From Neisseria sp. oral taxon 014 str. F0314 (GTDB lineage Bacteria; Pseudomonadota; Gammaproteobacteria; Burkholderiales; Neisseriaceae): a DNA stretch of 64,000 nt. Below the pieces are notes generated by a model, which was given only the letters and a program-made list of their open reading frames with translations, had not been told where the DNA came from and did not search any database. Below, in pieces: positions 25,928-36,419 of this stretch (positions within the stretch are counted from its first letter, which is position 1; each line of letters starts with the position of its first letter). The position numbers and the translations under genes were made by a program. Location of the stretch: NCBI RefSeq assembly GCF_005886145.1, contig NZ_CP040504.1, forward strand, positions 2,170,001 through 2,234,000. The letters are read 5' to 3'.

Positions 25928-28411
25928 ATGGCTAAGAAAAAACAACCTATCTCTGGCTTTGAATACGTTATGCCGAAACCGGATGCCGAAACCATCCGTA
26001 AATCTATCGTATACAAGCTGATTTTCATTTTGGGCGTCGATCCCAACGATGCAACCGAACACCAGTGGCTCAATGCCGCGATGTTGGCTGCGCGCGACCT
26101 GATTGCGGAAGACTTCCTTAAAACCCGCCGCGCCCACATCGACAACGGCAAACGCATGGTTTACTACCTCTCCATGGAATTCCTGTTGGGACGCGCCTTC
26201 GTCAACGCCTTGATTAACGAAGGCGTGTATGCCGAATTTGCCGAGGCGTTCAAACAGTTGGGTAAAGAGTTCGCCAACATCTGCGAACAAGAACAAGACC
26301 CCGGTTTGGGCAACGGCGGTTTGGGCCGCCTGGCCGCCTGCTTCCTCGACTCGCTCGCCACCTTGCGCATTCCCGCCATGGGCTACGGCATCCGCTATCA
26401 ATACGGCATGTTCAAACAAGAAATCGTGGACGGTCAGCAAGTGGAAAAACCCGATTTGTGGCTCGACCAAGATTTGGCATGGCAAATCGGCCGTCCGAGC
26501 AAACAATACGCCGTCAGCTTCGGCGGACAGGTCATCAATATGGGTGACAAAAAAGAATGGCATCCGAGCGAAGAAATTTCCGCGATGGCATACGATGAAA
26601 TCATTCCCGGCTACGGCGGCGACGTCGCCAACCCGTTGCGCCTGTGGACAGCTCACGCCGGTAACCGCTTCGATTTGGCAGACTTCAACCGCGGCGATTA
26701 CGCTTCCGCCGTTCGCGCGCAAAACAGCGATGAAAACATCTCGCGCGTCCTCTATCCGAACGACTCCACCGACAGCGGCCGCGAACTGCGCCTGAAACAG
26801 GAATATTTCCTGGTTTCCGCATCCGTACAAGACATCGTGGCGCGCCACAAATGCCGTTTCCCCAGCATCAAAAACCTTGCCGATAAAGTCGCCATCCACT
26901 TGAACGACACCCACCCTGTGTTGGCGATTCCCGAGCTGATGCGCATCCTGATTGACGAAGAAGGCATTGCATGGACCGAAGCATGGAATATGTGTTGTAA
27001 GATTTTCTCTTACACCAACCACACCCTGATGAGCGAAGCCTTGGAAACTTGGCCGGTCGATTTGATGGGCCGCCTGCTGCCGCGCCACTTGGACATCATC
27101 TTTGAAATCAACGCCTACTTCCTGAATGCCCTGCGCGCCATCGGCAACTTCGACGACGACTTCGTCCGCCGCGTGTCCATCATCGATGAGAACAACGGCC
27201 GCCGCGTCCGCATGGCATGGCTGGCAGTCATCGGTTCGCACAAAGTCAACGGCGTGGCGAAAATCCACTCCGACCTGATGACTACTTCCATCTTCGCCGA
27301 CTTTGCCAAAGTGTTCCCCGAACGCTTCACCAACGTGACCAACGGCGTAACCCCGCGCCGCTGGATCAACATCGCCAATCCGCCGCTGACCGCCTTCCTC
27401 GACAAACATCTCGGCGAAGACGACTGGCGCCTGCATTTGGACAATCTGACTAGGCTCAATGAAAAAGTAGACGATACTCGCATTCAAAACGAGTTTGCCA
27501 AAGTGAAAAAAGCGGCCAAAACCCGTCTGGCGCGTTACATCGAAAACGAACTGGGCATCAAAGTCAGTACCGACGCGCTGTTCGACGTGCAGATTAAACG
27601 CATTCACGAATACAAGCGCCAGGCGTTGAACGTGATGCACATCGTCGACCGCTACAACAAAATTCTGGAAAACCCGGATTTCGACTGGCAGCCGCGCGTG
27701 TTTGTCTTTTCCGGTAAAGCGGCATCCGCCTATTACATGGCCAAGAAAATCATCCGCCTGATTAACGACGTTGCCAAAATCATCAATAACGACGAACGCA
27801 TCCGCGACCTAATTAAAGTCGTTTACATTCCCAATTACAGCGTGAGCCTTGCCGAAATCATCATTCCGGCCGCCGACCTGCACGAGCAGATTTCCCTTGC
27901 CGGTACCGAAGCATCGGGTACCAGCAACATGAAATTCGCCCTCAACGGCGCACTCTGCATGGGTACGCTGGACGGCGCGAACGTTGAAATTCTGGAAAAA
28001 GTCGGTGCCGACAACTGCTTTATCTTCGGCAATACCGTAGAGCAGGTGGAAGAAATCCGCCGCAACGGTTACGACCCGCTGGGCTATATCGAACGCGACA
28101 ACGACCTGCGCCGCGTCGTTAACCAAATCAGCAATGGCACCTTCTCACCCGAAGAGCCGAACCGTTACAACGATGTGCTGCAACCCTACGGCGACTACTA
28201 CCAACTGATGGCTGATTTCCGCAGCTATATCGATACCCAGTATCGAGCCGACGAGCATTACCGCAACGCCAAAAAATGGCGCCGTTCGGCCTTAATCAAT
28301 ATTGCCAATATGGGCTTCTTCTCGTCCGACCGTTCGATTGCCGATTACTGCCGCGACATCTGGTTCATCAAACCGCTGACTGAAAAAGAGCTACCCAGCA
28401 GCGACGTTTAA
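25928..28411 (+). CDS. glgP: Glycogen/maltodextrin phosphorylase
   Basis: The 827-residue product is a full-length alpha-glucan phosphorylase with MEFLLGRAFVNALIN, GNGGLGRLAACFLDS and the PLP lysine K669 in SGTSNMKFALNGALCMGTLD. It releases glucose-1-phosphate from alpha-1,4 ends in the cytoplasm. GlgX and the MalQ-GlgB fusion upstream complete a breakdown and remodelling route. ATG 25928 is the family start. Codon use is that of a well-expressed gene. A DUS hairpin terminates the block. Confidence 0.95.
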   Translation: MAKKKQPISGFEYVMPKPDAETIRKSIVYKLIFILGVDPNDATEHQWLNAAMLAARDLIAEDFLKTRRAHIDNGKRMVYYLSMEFLLGRAFVNALINEGVYAEFAEAFKQLGKEFANICEQEQDPGLGNGGLGRLAACFLDSLATLRIPAMGYGIRYQYGMFKQEIVDGQQVEKPDLWLDQDLAWQIGRPSKQYAVSFGGQVINMGDKKEWHPSEEISAMAYDEIIPGYGGDVANPLRLWTAHAGNRFDLADFNRGDYASAVRAQNSDENISRVLYPNDSTDSGRELRLKQEYFLVSASVQDIVARHKCRFPSIKNLADKVAIHLNDTHPVLAIPELMRILIDEEGIAWTEAWNMCCKIFSYTNHTLMSEALETWPVDLMGRLLPRHLDIIFEINAYFLNALRAIGNFDDDFVRRVSIIDENNGRRVRMAWLAVIGSHKVNGVAKIHSDLMTTSIFADFAKVFPERFTNVTNGVTPRRWINIANPPLTAFLDKHLGEDDWRLHLDNLTRLNEKVDDTRIQNEFAKVKKAAKTRLARYIENELGIKVSTDALFDVQIKRIHEYKRQALNVMHIVDRYNKILENPDFDWQPRVFVFSGKAASAYYMAKKIIRLINDVAKIINNDERIRDLIKVVYIPNYSVSLAEIIIPAADLHEQISLAGTEASGTSNMKFALNGALCMGTLDGANVEILEKVGADNCFIFGNTVEQVEEIRRNGYDPLGYIERDNDLRRVVNQISNGTFSPEEPNRYNDVLQPYGDYYQLMADFRSYIDTQYRADEHYRNAKKWRRSALINIANMGFFSSDRSIADYCRDIWFIKPLTEKELPSSDV

Positions 28412-28427
28412 CCGGAAATTAAGAAAA

Positions 28428-28458
28428 AGGCCGTCTGAAACCTGATTTCAGACGGCCT
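28428..28458. terminator. Inverted DUS pair with T-run after glgP
   Basis: DUS at 28428-28439 and complement at 28447-28458, then TTTTT. Confidence 0.75.
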
Positions 28459-28496
28459 TTTTATGATTATGGGGCCATACCGTATTTCCGAAAGTC

Positions 28497-29030
28497 AATC
28501 CGCCAACCCCAGCCGCACTGCTTCCAGCGGCAGTTGATCCAAGGTTTGGAAGACTATTTGGGCAAGCCGTTGTTCATACGCCAAAGCGGCGGGCGGACGC
28601 GGTGTGTGCCGTCTGAAAGTTTATTGAATGTACTGCCCGACATTCAGAGCGGTTTCGAGCGGTTTCGAGCGGTTGCGCAGGGTTCGCAGAAATTATAGGC
28701 GCAGGATAATCAAAGGCTCGCCGTTGTCGCCATGCACGACATCCGCCAGCCGAGCGATTTGTTGAATCTGCTCCTTATTCATGACGATACATTGCCGTCC
28801 TGTACATCAACAATTTCGCCGCAGTCTTGCAGGCGGCAATGGACGGCGGCGGTATTGCGCTGGTGCGCAGCCTCTTGGTTTCAGACGACCTCAAGGCAGG
28901 AAGGCTGTCCGATATTTCCATTCCCAGTCCGCTGGCCTATTATCTAGTGTACCGCGCCGAAAGCTGTAATTTGCCGCAGGTGTGCGCGTTTCGGGAGCGG
29001 ATGAAGGTAGAATGGCAAGAGGGCTATTGA
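28497..29030 (+). pseudogene. Decayed LysR-type regulator (GcvA-like)
   Basis: Pieces of a LysR regulator appear in order in different frames. A helix-turn-helix end and linker (LEDYLGKPLFIRQ, then VLPDIQSGFERFRAVAQGSQ to a stop) is followed by an effector-domain piece (RQPSDLLNLLLIHDD) and the C-terminus in another frame (VLQAAMDGGGIALVRSLLVS through YYLVYRAE to TGA at 29028-29030). The start, the N-terminal helices and about eighty residues between the two halves are missing. The order and motifs fit the GcvA/AmpR branch. A mucosa-dialect DUS (TTCAGACGACCT, 28880-28891) lies in the C-terminal piece. Confidence 0.8.
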
Positions 29031-29051
29031 TACAAGAGGTTCAGATAATGA

Positions 29052-29091
29052 AGGCTGTCTGAGAACTTAGATACGAGTTTTCAGACAGCCT
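29052..29091. repeat. Inverted pair of a variant uptake-like sequence
   Basis: AGGCTGTCTGAG at 29052-29063 and TTCAGACAGCCT at 29080-29091 resemble DUS with T for C at position 5. It closes the LysR remnant. The rest of 29031-29257 holds a single DUS (29185-29196) and no gene. Confidence 0.6.
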
Positions 29092-29257
29092 AACTTAAGG
29101 TTGTTTTTTTGATATTGATGGAACTTCAGTTGTTGATGCCTTACAAACTTAAAAGTGAGGCAAAAAGCGGACGAATTGTCATACAGGCCGTCTGAAAAAC
29201 ACCTCCTGCTTGCCAAATGAGGTTGTAATCAGATACAATCCTACGCTTAGAAGTAGA

Positions 29258-29334
29258 AGGCACGTAGCTCAGTTGGTTAGAGCACCACCTTGACATGGTG
29301 GGGGTCGTTGGTTCGAATCCAATCGTGCCTACCA
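29258..29334 (+). tRNA. tRNA-Val (GAC)
   Basis: A 77-base cloverleaf has acceptor AGGCACG/CGTGCCT, D-arm GCTCAGTTGGTTAGAGC, anticodon GAC at 29292-29294, T-loop TTCGAAT and encoded CCA. Confidence 0.95.
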
Positions 29335-29345
29335 AATATTTCAGA

Positions 29346-29369
29346 CGGCATTAAATGCCGTTATTTTTT
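29346..29369 (+). terminator. Intrinsic terminator after tRNA-Val, overlapping an AT-dialect DUS
   Basis: CGGCAT-TAA-ATGCCG (29346-29360) is followed by TTATTTTTT. Its 5' arm is the end of TTCAGACGGCAT (29340-29351), the complement of the AT-dialect DUS. The thrS ribosome binding site follows directly. Confidence 0.75.
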
Positions 29370-29387
29370 AATGTTTCGGAGTTTTTG

Positions 29388-31301
29388 ATGTTGAACATTA
29401 CCCTGCCTGACGGTTCAGTCCGCCAATACGAAGCCCCCGTAACAGTGGCGCAAATCGCTGCGTCCATTGGTTCCGGTTTGGCGAAGGCGACAGTGGCGGG
29501 TAAAGTCAATGGCAAACTCGTAGACGCAAGCGATCCGATTGGCAAAGACGCCAGCGTGCAGATTATTACACCGAAAGATAAAGAGGGTGTAGAGATCATC
29601 CGCCATTCCTGTGCGCACCTGATCGGTCATGCGGTTAAGCAGCTTTATCCCAACGCCAAAATGGTTATTGGTCCGGTGATTGAAGACGGTTTTTATTACG
29701 ATATCGCTACCGATAAACCATTTACCCCCGATGATGTTGCCGCTATTGAAGCGCGGATGAAAGAGCTGATTAATCAGGATTATGATGTCGTTAAGATAAT
29801 GACTCCCCGCGCCGAAACCATTAAAACATTCCAAGAACGCGGCGAAGAATACAAACTGCGCCTGATTGATGATATGCCCGAAGTGGAGGAAATGGGGCTG
29901 TATCATCATCAGGAGTATGTCGACATGTGCCGCGGACCGCATGTTCCTAATACGCGTTTTCTGAAAAATTTTAAGCTGACCAAGCTGGCAGGCGCATATT
30001 GGCGCGGCGACAGTAACAATGAAATGCTGCAACGCATTTATGGTACAGCTTGGGCAACAAAAGACGAATTAAAAGCCTATATCCAGCGTATCGAAGAGGC
30101 AGAAAAACGCGACCATCGAAAATTGGGCAAACAGTTGGATTTGTTTCATCTGCAAGATGAGGCTCCTGGTATGGTTTTCTGGCATCCCCGCGGTTGGGCA
30201 TTGTGGCAAACCATAGAGCAACATATGCGCAAAGAATTGGATGCTGCCGGTTATAGAGAAGTTAAAACGCCGCAAATTATGGATAAAGCCTTCTGGGAGA
30301 AATCCGGTCATTGGGATAACTATAAAGACAATATGTTCGTCACCCAATCAGAAAAACGTGAATATGCCGTTAAGCCGATGAATTGCCCGGGCCATGTGCA
30401 GATTTTCAATAACAGTCTGCGTTCATACCGAGATTTGCCGATGCGTCTGGCAGAGTTTGGTTCTTGTCACCGCAATGAACCAAGTGGTGCCTTGCATGGT
30501 CTGATGAGAGTACGGGGATTTGTGCAGGATGATGCTCATATTTTCTGTACGGAGGATCAAATTGTTGATGAGGCACGTCGTTTCAACGAACTGCTGGTGC
30601 GTATTTATAAACAATTCGGTTTTCATGATGTAGCCGTGAAACTTTCCCTACGTCCTGAAAAACGTGCCGGTTCGGACGATATTTGGGACAAGGCTGAACA
30701 AGGTTTGCGCGATGCTTTGACTGCCTGTGGAGTAGAATGGGAAGAATTGCCTGGAGAGGGAGCATTTTACGGTCCGAAGATTGAATATCATGTTAAAGAT
30801 GCTATTGGTCGTTCATGGCAGTGCGGTACGTTGCAATTGGATTTTGTCCTGCCTGATCGATTGGATGCCGAGTACGTTACTGAGAGTAACGGCCGTGCAC
30901 GTCCCGTAATGTTACATCGTGCGATTTTAGGTTCCTTGGAGCGCTTCATCGGCATCTTGATTGAAAATCATGCTGGTTCGTTCCCGTTGTGGTTGGCTCC
31001 GGTTCAAATGGTGGTAATGAATATCACCGAACATCAGACGGATTACTGTCGTCAGGTAGTGGAAAGGCTCCAAGCGGAAAATTTTCGTGTCGAACTAGAT
31101 TTGCGCAATGAAAAGATCGGTTACAAAATCCGTGATAACAGCCAATATCGCTTTCCTTATCAAATCGTTGTCGGTGATAAGGAAAAGCAGGAAAACAAAG
31201 TGGCCGTACGTCGTAAAGCAGAAGATTTAGGTTCATTGAATATCGACGATTTTATTTCACAATTAAAACAGGAAATCGCTGAGTCCTTAGTGATTAGTTA
31301 A
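29388..31301 (+). CDS. thrS: Threonyl-tRNA synthetase
   Basis: The start at 29388 gives 637 residues beginning [20 protein letters not shown], the TGS domain. The SAD editing domain ([29 protein letters not shown]), class II catalytic core ([39 protein letters not shown]) and the anticodon-binding domain follow. It charges tRNA-Thr. The longer frame from 29355 lies in the tRNA-Val terminator and is rejected; CGGAG precedes 29388. Base composition is visibly more A+T-rich than that of genes before 28.4 kb. It heads the thrS-infC-rpmI-rplT group. Confidence 0.96.
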   Translation: MLNITLPDGSVRQYEAPVTVAQIAASIGSGLAKATVAGKVNGKLVDASDPIGKDASVQIITPKDKEGVEIIRHSCAHLIGHAVKQLYPNAKMVIGPVIEDGFYYDIATDKPFTPDDVAAIEARMKELINQDYDVVKIMTPRAETIKTFQERGEEYKLRLIDDMPEVEEMGLYHHQEYVDMCRGPHVPNTRFLKNFKLTKLAGAYWRGDSNNEMLQRIYGTAWATKDELKAYIQRIEEAEKRDHRKLGKQLDLFHLQDEAPGMVFWHPRGWALWQTIEQHMRKELDAAGYREVKTPQIMDKAFWEKSGHWDNYKDNMFVTQSEKREYAVKPMNCPGHVQIFNNSLRSYRDLPMRLAEFGSCHRNEPSGALHGLMRVRGFVQDDAHIFCTEDQIVDEARRFNELLVRIYKQFGFHDVAVKLSLRPEKRAGSDDIWDKAEQGLRDALTACGVEWEELPGEGAFYGPKIEYHVKDAIGRSWQCGTLQLDFVLPDRLDAEYVTESNGRARPVMLHRAILGSLERFIGILIENHAGSFPLWLAPVQMVVMNITEHQTDYCRQVVERLQAENFRVELDLRNEKIGYKIRDNSQYRFPYQIVVGDKEKQENKVAVRRKAEDLGSLNIDDFISQLKQEIAESLVIS

Positions 31302-31319
31302 TTTTTTATAGGAGTATTC

Positions 31320-31841
31320 ATCATCGCTCAAGAACGCGAAGCACGAATCAATGGCGAAATTACCGCCAAAGAAGTGCGTTTAATCAGTGAGTCAGGCGAA
31401 CAGCTTGGTGTCGTATCGGTTCGTGAAGCTTTGGCTATGGCCGAAGAGCAGGATGTGGATTTGGTAGAGATTTCCCCTACTGCCAAACCGCCTGTATGCA
31501 AACTGATGGATTACGGTAAATATAAATACCAACAAGCCAAGAAACGCGACGAAGCCAAGAAAAACCAGAAGCAGGTACAAATTAAGGAAATCAAATTCCG
31601 TCCGGGTACCGATGAAGGCGATTATCAAATCAAAATGCGCAACATCAACCGCTTCTTGGCTGACGGCGATAAAGTCAAAGTAACACTCCGTTTCCGCGGT
31701 CGTGAAATGGCTCACCAGCAACTCGGTGCGCAACTTTTAGAGCGTGTAAAAGAGGATTTGGCGGAAGTTGCTCAAATCGAATCCTTCCCTAAAATGGAAG
31801 GCCGTCAAATGGTGATGATGATTGCACCGAAGAAAAAATAA
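31320..31841 (+). CDS. infC: Translation initiation factor IF-3, AUC start
   Basis: IF-3 keeps 30S subunits free and rejects non-canonical start codons. The conserved N-terminus [19 protein letters not shown] has no ATG, GTG or TTG in front of it. An ATC at 31320 lies six bases after AGGAG (31310-31314) and would initiate a 173-residue protein ([10 protein letters not shown]), the usual length. Rare AUU or AUC starts on infC are the known basis of IF-3 autoregulation, and this fits. The N-domain, the lysine-rich linker ([19 protein letters not shown]) and the C-domain ([20 protein letters not shown]) are all present. Confidence 0.93.
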   Translation: MIAQEREARINGEITAKEVRLISESGEQLGVVSVREALAMAEEQDVDLVEISPTAKPPVCKLMDYGKYKYQQAKKRDEAKKNQKQVQIKEIKFRPGTDEGDYQIKMRNINRFLADGDKVKVTLRFRGREMAHQQLGAQLLERVKEDLAEVAQIESFPKMEGRQMVMMIAPKKK

Positions 31842-31854
31842 AGTTATAATTCTC

Positions 31855-31889
31855 AGCTTACTCCGATTGCCGCTTCGGGGTAAGCTTTT
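31855..31889 (+). promoter_or_regulatory. Hairpin between infC and rpmI
   Basis: AGCTTACTCCGA (31855-31866) pairs with TCGGGGTAAGCT (31875-31886), followed by a short T-run. It lies in the 146-base leader of rpmI-rplT, where ribosomal protein L20 represses in other bacteria. It may be an attenuator or part of the L20 binding site. Confidence 0.6.
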
Positions 31890-31987
31890 GCTTGGCGGCA
31901 AAAACCGTGGCATTTTGGGCTCAAGTGTTTGAAACCAATGTTTTAAAACCCCCTGATGCCTTATCTAATAACGAATGGAGTTTTCCC

Positions 31988-32185
31988 ATGCCTAAAATGA
32001 AAACCAAGTCTAGCGCAAAAAAACGCTTCAAAGTACTGGGTAACGGCGGTGTAAAACGCGCTCATGCGTTCAAACGCCACATCTTGACTAAAAAGACCAC
32101 TAAAAACAAACGCCAATTGCGCGGTACCTCTATGGTAAACGATCGCGATTTGGCTTCTGTTGCTAAAATGTTACCCTACGCTTAA
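31988..32185 (+). CDS. rpmI: 50S ribosomal protein L35
   Basis: A 65-residue, strongly basic protein starts [20 protein letters not shown] and ends [12 protein letters not shown], as in L35. It is part of the large subunit. ATG 31988 is chosen by family length; an in-frame extension to 31892 runs through the leader hairpin region and is rejected. It lies between infC and rplT in the conserved order. Confidence 0.96.
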
Positions 32186-32197
32186 GGAGTTTAGAAT

Positions 32198-32557
32198 ATG
32201 CCACGCGTAAAACGCGGTGTAACCGCTCATGCCCGTCACCAAAAAATCTTCGCGTTAGCCAAAGGCTACCGCGGTCGTCGTAAAAACGTATACCGCGTTG
32301 CCAAGCAAGCGGTAATGAAAGCCGGTCAATACGCATACCGTGACCGTCGTCAACGCAAACGCCAATTCCGTCAATTGTGGATTGTTCGTATCAATGCAGG
32401 TGCTCGTGAAAACGGTCTGTCTTACAGCAAATTTATGAACGGTCTGAAACGTGCCTCTATCGAAATCGACCGCAAAGTATTGGCTGATCTGGCTGTATTC
32501 GATAAAGCCGCTTTTGCACAATTGGTTGAGAAAGCTAAAGCTGCTTTGGCTGCTTAA
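32198..32557 (+). CDS. rplT: 50S ribosomal protein L20
   Basis: The 119-residue product starts [20 protein letters not shown], with the conserved [20 protein letters not shown] and [21 protein letters not shown]20 is an early 23S rRNA-binding assembly protein and a translational repressor of its own operon elsewhere. It begins 12 bases after rpmI with AAGGAG upstream and is followed by a strong terminator. Confidence 0.97.
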   Translation: MPRVKRGVTAHARHQKIFALAKGYRGRRKNVYRVAKQAVMKAGQYAYRDRRQRKRQFRQLWIVRINAGARENGLSYSKFMNGLKRASIEIDRKVLADLAVFDKAAFAQLVEKAKAALAA

Positions 32558-32570
32558 TCCAAAAAAATTT

Positions 32571-32598
32571 AAAAAGGAAGCTACGGCTTCCTTTTTTC
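32571..32598 (+). terminator. Intrinsic terminator after rplT
   Basis: The stem AAAAAGGAAGC/GCTTCCTTTTT has a TACG loop and continues in T residues, 14 bases after the rplT stop. Confidence 0.92.
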
Positions 32599-32712
32599 TT
32601 TGTTTGAAGAAAGTCTATGTGATTGATTTTCTTTCTTTAAAGTCTATTTTTTTGAATTGATTTGCGCTAAAATACGCCGATTCTATCAAACGGATTGGCC
32701 GTAAACGATAAA

Positions 32713-33797
<1,085 letters not shown>

Positions 33798-33799
33798 TC

Positions 33800-33850
33800 G
33801 TGCAGGCTGCCTGAATATGAAAAAGCAGCCTGCACATTTTCAGGTAGCCC
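33800..33850. repeat. Hairpin of foreign-dialect uptake sequences behind pheS
   Basis: AGGCTGCCTGAA (33804-33815, Simonsiella-type dialect) and AAGCAGCCTGCA (33823-33834, a Kingella-type dialect) lie in an inverted repeat (33800-33810 with 33825-33835) that can terminate pheS. TTCAGGTAGCCC at 33839-33850 is the complement of the Eikenella-type AGGCTACCTGAA with one mismatch. Confidence 0.8.
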
Positions 33851-33853
33851 GAA

Positions 33854-34273
33854 ATGGACAGATTAACCCCCGAGCAACGCAAAAAATGTATGCAGTCCAA
33901 CAAAAGCAAAGGGACGAAACCCGAGCTTGTGTTGGCAAAAGCGATGTGGGCTTTGGGGCTCAGGTATCGGAAAAATAGCGGAAGCATTTTTGGGAAGCCT
34001 GATTTTTCATTTAAAAAATACAAAGTTGCCGTGTTTGTCGATGGCGAGTTTTGGCACGGCAAGGATTGGGAACAGAGAAAAGCGGAAATAAAGGGCAATC
34101 GCGAATTTTGGATTGCTAAGATAGAACGCAATATCCGACGGGATATAGAAGTAACAGACCGTCTGAAAGCCGAGGGCTGGGAAGTCTTTCGATTTTGGGG
34201 AAAGGATGTTGTTAAGAATCCCCAGCGATATGCTCAGCAGATTGCAGATTCTTTGAATAGAAAAAAGTTATAG
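33854..34273 (+). CDS. vsr: Very short patch repair endonuclease
   Basis: The 139-residue product has the Vsr fold: MDRLTPEQRKKCMQSNKSKG, then KPELVLAKAMWALGLRYRKN, the catalytic region GKPDFSFKKYKVAVFVDGEFWHG and the C-terminal VFRFWGKDVVKN. Vsr nicks next to T:G mismatches produced by deamination of 5-methylcytosine, which fits its place beside a C5-methyltransferase. Its 3' end overlaps the convergent methyltransferase by six bases (34268-34273, stop codons TAG and TAA side by side). Low G+C content supports transfer together with the cassette. Confidence 0.92.
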   Translation: MDRLTPEQRKKCMQSNKSKGTKPELVLAKAMWALGLRYRKNSGSIFGKPDFSFKKYKVAVFVDGEFWHGKDWEQRKAEIKGNREFWIAKIERNIRRDIEVTDRLKAEGWEVFRFWGKDVVKNPQRYAQQIADSLNRKKL

Positions 34274-35341
34274 TAGAGGAACTATTTTTTGGGCAATGCT
34301 GCGAATGACATTTACAGCTACGGAATTACCAAATTGTTTGTAAAGTTGCACATCTGATACCCCCCGCTTACGCGCTTTGAGAACGATTTCATCAGGAAAT
34401 CCCTGTAATCTTGCAGCTTCTAATGGAGTAAGTTTGCGCGGGTTGGTATTTTCCTGTTCAATCAGAATTTCAGAACCATCTTTATAGTAACGTGCTGAAA
34501 TAGTGTTGGTGTATTCGGATTGTGCATTGAACAGACCGTAACCAAAACCATTTCCTTTCTGTTTATGCTCGGCTTTGCGTCGTAAATGTCCCTGCCAAAG
34601 TCTGTCTGAAATTGTATATTTGGCATCGGGGAAGGATTCCAAGATATCTCCCACCTTCACGGTTTTAGGTAAGGGATGGGGAAATTCAAATTGTGCGGCA
34701 TCTTTTGCAGAGCGAAAGCCGACTATATAAATCCGTTCACGGTTTTGGGGTAGGTTGAAATCTTTAGCTGCCATTACTTTGGCATTGACAGTATAGCCGA
34801 GTGCAGTCAGAGAGTCATAGATTGTTTGGAATGTCCGACCTTTATCGTGTCCTTTTAAACCTTTTACGTTTTCCAATAGAAAAGCTTTAGGGTGCTTTTG
34901 GCGGATGATTTCTTCTATATGGAAAAACATTGTACCGCGTGTATCAGTAAAGCCTTTTTTCAATCCTGCTTGGCTGAATGGCTGGCAGGGAAATCCGGCT
35001 AGTAACAGGTCGAAATCAGGAATTTCGGACGGAGCGATTTGTGTAATGTCGCCATGCGGGACATCTCCATAGAATGCCTGATAGGTTGTTTTGGCAAATT
35101 TATCGATTTCGGAACTGAATACGCATTGCCCTCCCAATTCTTCAAAAGGCAACCGGATTCCGCCGATTCCAGCAAAAAGGTCGATAAACCGAAAGGGTGC
35201 GTTTTGGGGAGTTTGCGACTTGTATAGACTCGAAAATAATTGAGATTCTACAAAGTCTTGGATACTTAAATGGTTTAGCTTGCAGTATGTGGACAATTTT
35301 TGGTGTAGTTCGTCGTTTAATTTGATGTGGATTTGCTTCAT
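34268..35341 (-). CDS. DNA (cytosine-5) methyltransferase with ribbon-helix-helix-like N-terminus
   Basis: The 357-residue enzyme has all major C5-MTase motifs: I (FIDLFAGIGGIRLPFEELGG), IV (GFPCQPFSQAG, catalytic Cys), VI (LLENVKGL), VIII (QNRERIYIVGF) and X (FGNSVAVNVI). Residues 1-45 (MKQIHIKLNDELHQKLSTYC, NHLSIQDFVESQL) lie before the catalytic domain and look like a strand plus two helices, the MetJ/Arc ribbon-helix-helix pattern. That would allow repression of the divergent endonuclease gene, 76 bases away. The target sequence cannot be read from the protein. Codon use is A+T-rich like the rest of the cassette. Confidence 0.92.
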   Translation of the reverse strand: MKQIHIKLNDELHQKLSTYCKLNHLSIQDFVESQLFSSLYKSQTPQNAPFRFIDLFAGIGGIRLPFEELGGQCVFSSEIDKFAKTTYQAFYGDVPHGDITQIAPSEIPDFDLLLAGFPCQPFSQAGLKKGFTDTRGTMFFHIEEIIRQKHPKAFLLENVKGLKGHDKGRTFQTIYDSLTALGYTVNAKVMAAKDFNLPQNRERIYIVGFRSAKDAAQFEFPHPLPKTVKVGDILESFPDAKYTISDRLWQGHLRRKAEHKQKGNGFGYGLFNAQSEYTNTISARYYKDGSEILIEQENTNPRKLTPLEAARLQGFPDEIVLKARKRGVSDVQLYKQFGNSVAVNVIRSIAQKIVPLL

Positions 35342-35417
35342 ATCAGGGTCTATAAATATACCAGATTAAGCACATTTTATCTTTTTGATTGTAAAAAGCC
35401 AAGAGGTTTTTAAATTT

Positions 35418-36419
35418 ATGGAAGATGTTTCGGTGAAATGTATCAGGGGCATAGAAGTGTCGTCTGAACCTGATTTCAGCCACTTCAGTCAAGAAATTGC
35501 AGACGGATTTTACCGTCCAGTATATCGGTTGCTTTACAATGCATTACCGTCTCAAGGTAAACTGATGGAATTGGATGCTGATGATTTTAAGGATGAAATT
35601 ATCGACTTATATGCAAAAATGAGCAAAAGTGAACAGTCTGCGTTAAGAAAATTCTGTTCTGTCGAGATACCTAGGTATGATAATAACCCGTATCAAAAAC
35701 TGATTTGGATTTTTGTTGCTGAATTTCCGGTATTCGGCTTGGTATTAAAACATATCCACTTAAAAGCAGAGATCACTCTGAAAGTAATTGCTCTGTTGGT
35801 TGGTGAGGAGGTTGATTCGGAAAATTTTATCCGCTTTAAGACTGAAATAGATGATTTAAATCGTTTGGCATGGGTGAGACGGCAAACGGAATCCGAATCA
35901 CAGAGTGGGGTCTCTAATTTGGGAACTATTTCTGAAATGTTGCTGGAAAGGGCTTTGGCTGATTTGATCGATGGCATACATTTTTTTAAAACCAACAATC
36001 CGGAAATCCAGTCTTATGGTGATTTTGTACTGATGTGTCTGCCCAATAACTTATGGTTGTCCGTCAAATCGAATTTTGCCCGTGAGAGGCTGTTGGCTTC
36101 CGGCTATACCACAGATATTCTGGGTGTTGGCTTTTTCACCGATTATAAAGAATTTACCAGTAAAGCTAAAATCCGTAATTTCCAAAGGGTTGGATTTTTG
36201 GCAATGTACCTGCCAGATATTCCTGTATCTCTGAAACAGCAGGAAAATAAAACAAATACCTATAATCAGATCTTTGAATTTTATAGTAAGAATAATAGGG
36301 AAATGCCAAAAAACATCAACGGTACCGATTTTTTAAGACCACTGTCTAGGCTTTATGGTGATATAAAATCCCTACTATCTGAAACAGATGTACGGCACCG
36401 GACTACCTTGCAATTCTAA
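35418..36419 (+). CDS. Presumed type II restriction endonuclease
   Basis: A 333-residue protein without a family I can name. It lies divergently from a C5-methyltransferase beside vsr, the position of a cognate endonuclease. A segment GDFVLMCLPNNLWLSVKS (near residues 211-228) resembles the PD-(D/E)xK nuclease core, with Asp in the first strand and x-V-K in the second, though the usual acidic residue before xK is Ser. ATG 35418 is the first ATG; an upstream TTG at 35385 would add 11 residues, and AAGAGG lies between them. Strong A+T bias supports horizontal origin. The assignment rests mainly on context. Confidence 0.65.
   Translation: MEDVSVKCIRGIEVSSEPDFSHFSQEIADGFYRPVYRLLYNALPSQGKLMELDADDFKDEIIDLYAKMSKSEQSALRKFCSVEIPRYDNNPYQKLIWIFVAEFPVFGLVLKHIHLKAEITLKVIALLVGEEVDSENFIRFKTEIDDLNRLAWVRRQTESESQSGVSNLGTISEMLLERALADLIDGIHFFKTNNPEIQSYGDFVLMCLPNNLWLSVKSNFARERLLASGYTTDILGVGFFTDYKEFTSKAKIRNFQRVGFLAMYLPDIPVSLKQQENKTNTYNQIFEFYSKNNREMPKNINGTDFLRPLSRLYGDIKSLLSETDVRHRTTLQF

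Noticed and set aside
29141..29335. Minus-strand frame across tRNA-Val
   Set aside because: It is the reverse complement of the tRNA and its leader, a common false call.
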